Source: Verrucomicrobiota bacterium (GTDB lineage: Bacteria > Verrucomicrobiota > Verrucomicrobiia > Limisphaerales > JAHEOI01). Taken from it: DNA of 8,750 nucleotides. A program made the position numbers and the translations under genes. Of the stretch, positions 7,158 to 8,750 are shown piece after piece. Position 1 is the stretch's first letter, and the number at the start of each line of letters is the position of its first letter. The notes beneath the pieces were generated by a model. That model was not told the DNA's origin. It searched no databases and worked only from the letters and a program-made list of their open reading frames with translations. The stretch spans positions 1 to 8,750 of the forward strand of contig JAHEOI010000182.1 of NCBI GenBank assembly GCA_018610125.1. Reading direction: 5' to 3'.

Positions 7158-7176
7158 TGTGTAACGATCGATCATT

Positions 7177-8750
7177 ATGGCAAAGATTCAGGAATGGATA
7201 TACCAATTGGAAGAAGCCTCGGGCCCTCGCTATATGCGGCTGGCTTTGTTCTTCCTCACGTTGATTGCGCTGACCCTGGCTTACAATTTTCGGGAGTTTC
7301 AGAATTTCTCAAGTCCGGGGGCGATGGATGCGGCCCAGGTCGGGCGGAACCTGGCCAATGGAGAGGGCTTTACGACCGATTTTGTGCGGCCGTTTAGCAT
7401 GCATCTGATCAAGCAGCACCGTAGCGACGGGCGATCGCTTATTGAAGAAAATCATCCCGATTTGGCGAATCCGCCGATGTATCCGCTGGTGCTGGCGGGG
7501 CTGATGAGCACGGTGCCATTTGATTTTGAGCTGGAAACCTCCGAGGAGTTCACCTCGACTTGGCGTTACAAGCCCGATTTTGCCATTGCCTGGTTTAACC
7601 AAGCTCTCTTGTTCTTGGCGTGCGGGCTCGTCTTTTTCTTGGGGAAGCGATTGTTTGACGATGGGGTCGCTTGGACAGCGGCGCTCTTGTTCTTGGGCTC
7701 GGATCTATTGTGGCGGTTCAGTGTGTCCGGGCATTCGACCATGCTCCAGATCGTCCTTTTCCTGGCCATCGTCTGCTGTCTTGTGACGTTGGATCGGGCC
7801 GCCCAAGCCAACAAGGCCGTGAGCGATCCGGGATCCCAGCCGTCACCCGGGCAGAACGTGCCACAGCGAAGCGGGCCTTGGTTCGTCGCCATGAGTGTCA
7901 TTGTCGGTTTCTTGGTCGGTCTGGGCGGGCTGACATGCTATCCCTTCGCCTGGTTGATCATCCCGGTAGGCGGCCTGATAGCCGCCGCGATGCCCGGATC
8001 GAAACGGTGGCTGGGGGTGGTTAGCTTGCTTGTTTGTCTCTTGGTCATGGCCCCGTGGCTGGCTCGAAATTTTGGGATAAGCGGTACGCCCTTCGGTACG
8101 GCGACATTTTCGATTCTCAAGGATACGACGCCATTTCCCGGAGCGACGCTGGAACGCTCCCTCGCTCCGGACCTGAGTCAGGTCTCGATTCAGGACATTG
8201 GCGGGAAGTTCGTTAGGAACTTCAGCGAGCTGATCCGAAACGATATTCCGGCGCTGGGAGGGAGCCTCATTGCCGGCTTCTTTTTTGTGAGTCTTTTGAT
8301 TCCGTTCCAGAATCCGGTGCTGCGACGCCTCCGCCTCTTTGCCATCGGAACAATTGTGCTGTTGGCTGTCGTTCAGGCCCTCATCAGATCCCATCGAAGC
8401 GACCTCGCGCCGGTCGTAAGCTCGGAAAACCTGCTGGTGCTTGCCCTCCCGTTCCTCTTTTTGTTCGGGACAGCGTTATTCTTTATCCTCCTCGACCAGA
8501 TCGAATTCAGCTACACCGGTTTTCGGGGGCTTTTGATCGGGCTGTTCGTCATTGTCATGTGCTCGCCGCTTATCCTGCGCTTTCTGCCGCCGAAGAGCCA
8601 TGAGCTGGTTTATCCCCCGTACAATCCGTATACCATCCAACGGGTATCGCAATACATGGATAAGGATGAGCTGATCATGAGCGATATGCCATGGGCGGTT
8701 GCCTGGTACGGCAATCGCCAGGGGGTGTGGCTCACGCTCAATCCCGGGGA
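7177..8750 (+). CDS. Polytopic membrane glycosyltransferase, GT-C fold, ArnT/PMT-like (3' end outside window)
   Basis: An open frame of 524 codons runs off the right edge without a stop. The ATG at 7177 is the first usable start, because a TAA sits in frame at 7162. The protein is very hydrophobic, with membrane helices near residues 20-36, 137-156, 163-178, 188-205, 235-270, 278-296, 363-376, 387-402, 417-440 and 450-470. The large first loop (37-136) holds MDAAQVGRNLANGEGFTTDF (50-69), a place where GT-C enzymes carry a catalytic acidic residue (here Asp51), and NPPMYPLVLAGLM (98-110), a typical loop/helix motif. APWLARNFG (292-300) matches the PW-x-x-RN segment of the same superfamily. Such enzymes take sugars from a polyprenyl-phosphate donor on the outer face of the membrane and add them to lipid, glycan or protein. 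Residues 207-232 form a soluble, Gln/Pro-rich loop. From about 486 a soluble C-terminal region begins. Donor and acceptor are unknown. Assignment rests on topology and short motifs. Confidence 0.75.
   Translation, partial: MAKIQEWIYQLEEASGPRYMRLALFFLTLIALTLAYNFREFQNFSSPGAMDAAQVGRNLANGEGFTTDFVRPFSMHLIKQHRSDGRSLIEENHPDLANPPMYPLVLAGLMSTVPFDFELETSEEFTSTWRYKPDFAIAWFNQALLFLACGLVFFLGKRLFDDGVAWTAALLFLGSDLLWRFSVSGHSTMLQIVLFLAIVCCLVTLDRAAQANKAVSDPGSQPSPGQNVPQRSGPWFVAMSVIVGFLVGLGGLTCYPFAWLIIPVGGLIAAAMPGSKRWLGVVSLLVCLLVMAPWLARNFGISGTPFGTATFSILKDTTPFPGATLERSLAPDLSQVSIQDIGGKFVRNFSELIRNDIPALGGSLIAGFFFVSLLIPFQNPVLRRLRLFAIGTIVLLAVVQALIRSHRSDLAPVVSSENLLVLALPFLFLFGTALFFILLDQIEFSYTGFRGLLIGLFVIVMCSPLILRFLPPKSHELVYPPYNPYTIQRVSQYMDKDELIMSDMPWAVAWYGNRQGVWLTLNPG

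Overview
The window holds five protein-coding genes and three structured intergenic stretches. It carries no RNA gene, insertion sequence, CRISPR array or phage gene that I can see. GC content is moderately high. The secreted ThuA-like plus DUF1080 fusion, and a cytoplasmic NtrB-like kinase whose N-terminal and DHp layout I recall from verrucomicrobial proteins, point to the Planctomycetota/Verrucomicrobiota (PVC) side of the bacteria, most likely Verrucomicrobiota. That placement is inference from gene content, not a phylogenetic result.

Layout: (1) 1-2676, +, the 3' three quarters of a fused HyuA-HyuB (5-oxoprolinase type) gene that begins left of the window. (2) 2677-2817, a convergent intergenic stretch packed with inverted repeats: a long hairpin two bases after the hyuAB stop, then a second hairpin group bracketed by A- and T-tracts that looks like a two-way terminator or a dispersed palindromic element. 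(3) 2818-4179, -, an exported two-domain protein (ThuA-like plus DUF1080, the 3-keto-disaccharide hydrolase family). (4) 4180-4404, a divergent promoter region with a possible sigma-70 promoter for the minus-strand gene and a 27-bp dyad. (5) 4405-7102, +, a two-gene operon: a soluble PAS histidine kinase overlapping by 11 bp an NtrC-type sigma-54 activator with intact ATPase, GAFTGA and Fis-type DNA-binding elements. (6) 7103-7176, a short gap with a 17-bp-periodic AATCCG motif. (7) 7177 to the right edge, +, the N-terminal part of a polytopic GT-C (ArnT/PMT-like) glycosyltransferase.

The kinase and regulator clearly form one signalling pair: the kinase senses a cytosolic cue through PAS and phosphorylates the regulator, which remodels sigma-54 RNA polymerase. 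I found no convincing -24/-12 promoter in the window, so its targets are probably elsewhere. The other genes look like unrelated neighbours: glutathione-cycle or hydantoin-like ring hydrolysis, periplasmic sugar-derivative processing, and envelope glycosylation. I see no undescribed multi-gene system. The points most worth a second look are the ThuA-DUF1080 fusion, the enlarged DHp hairpin of the kinase, and the intergenic palindromes.
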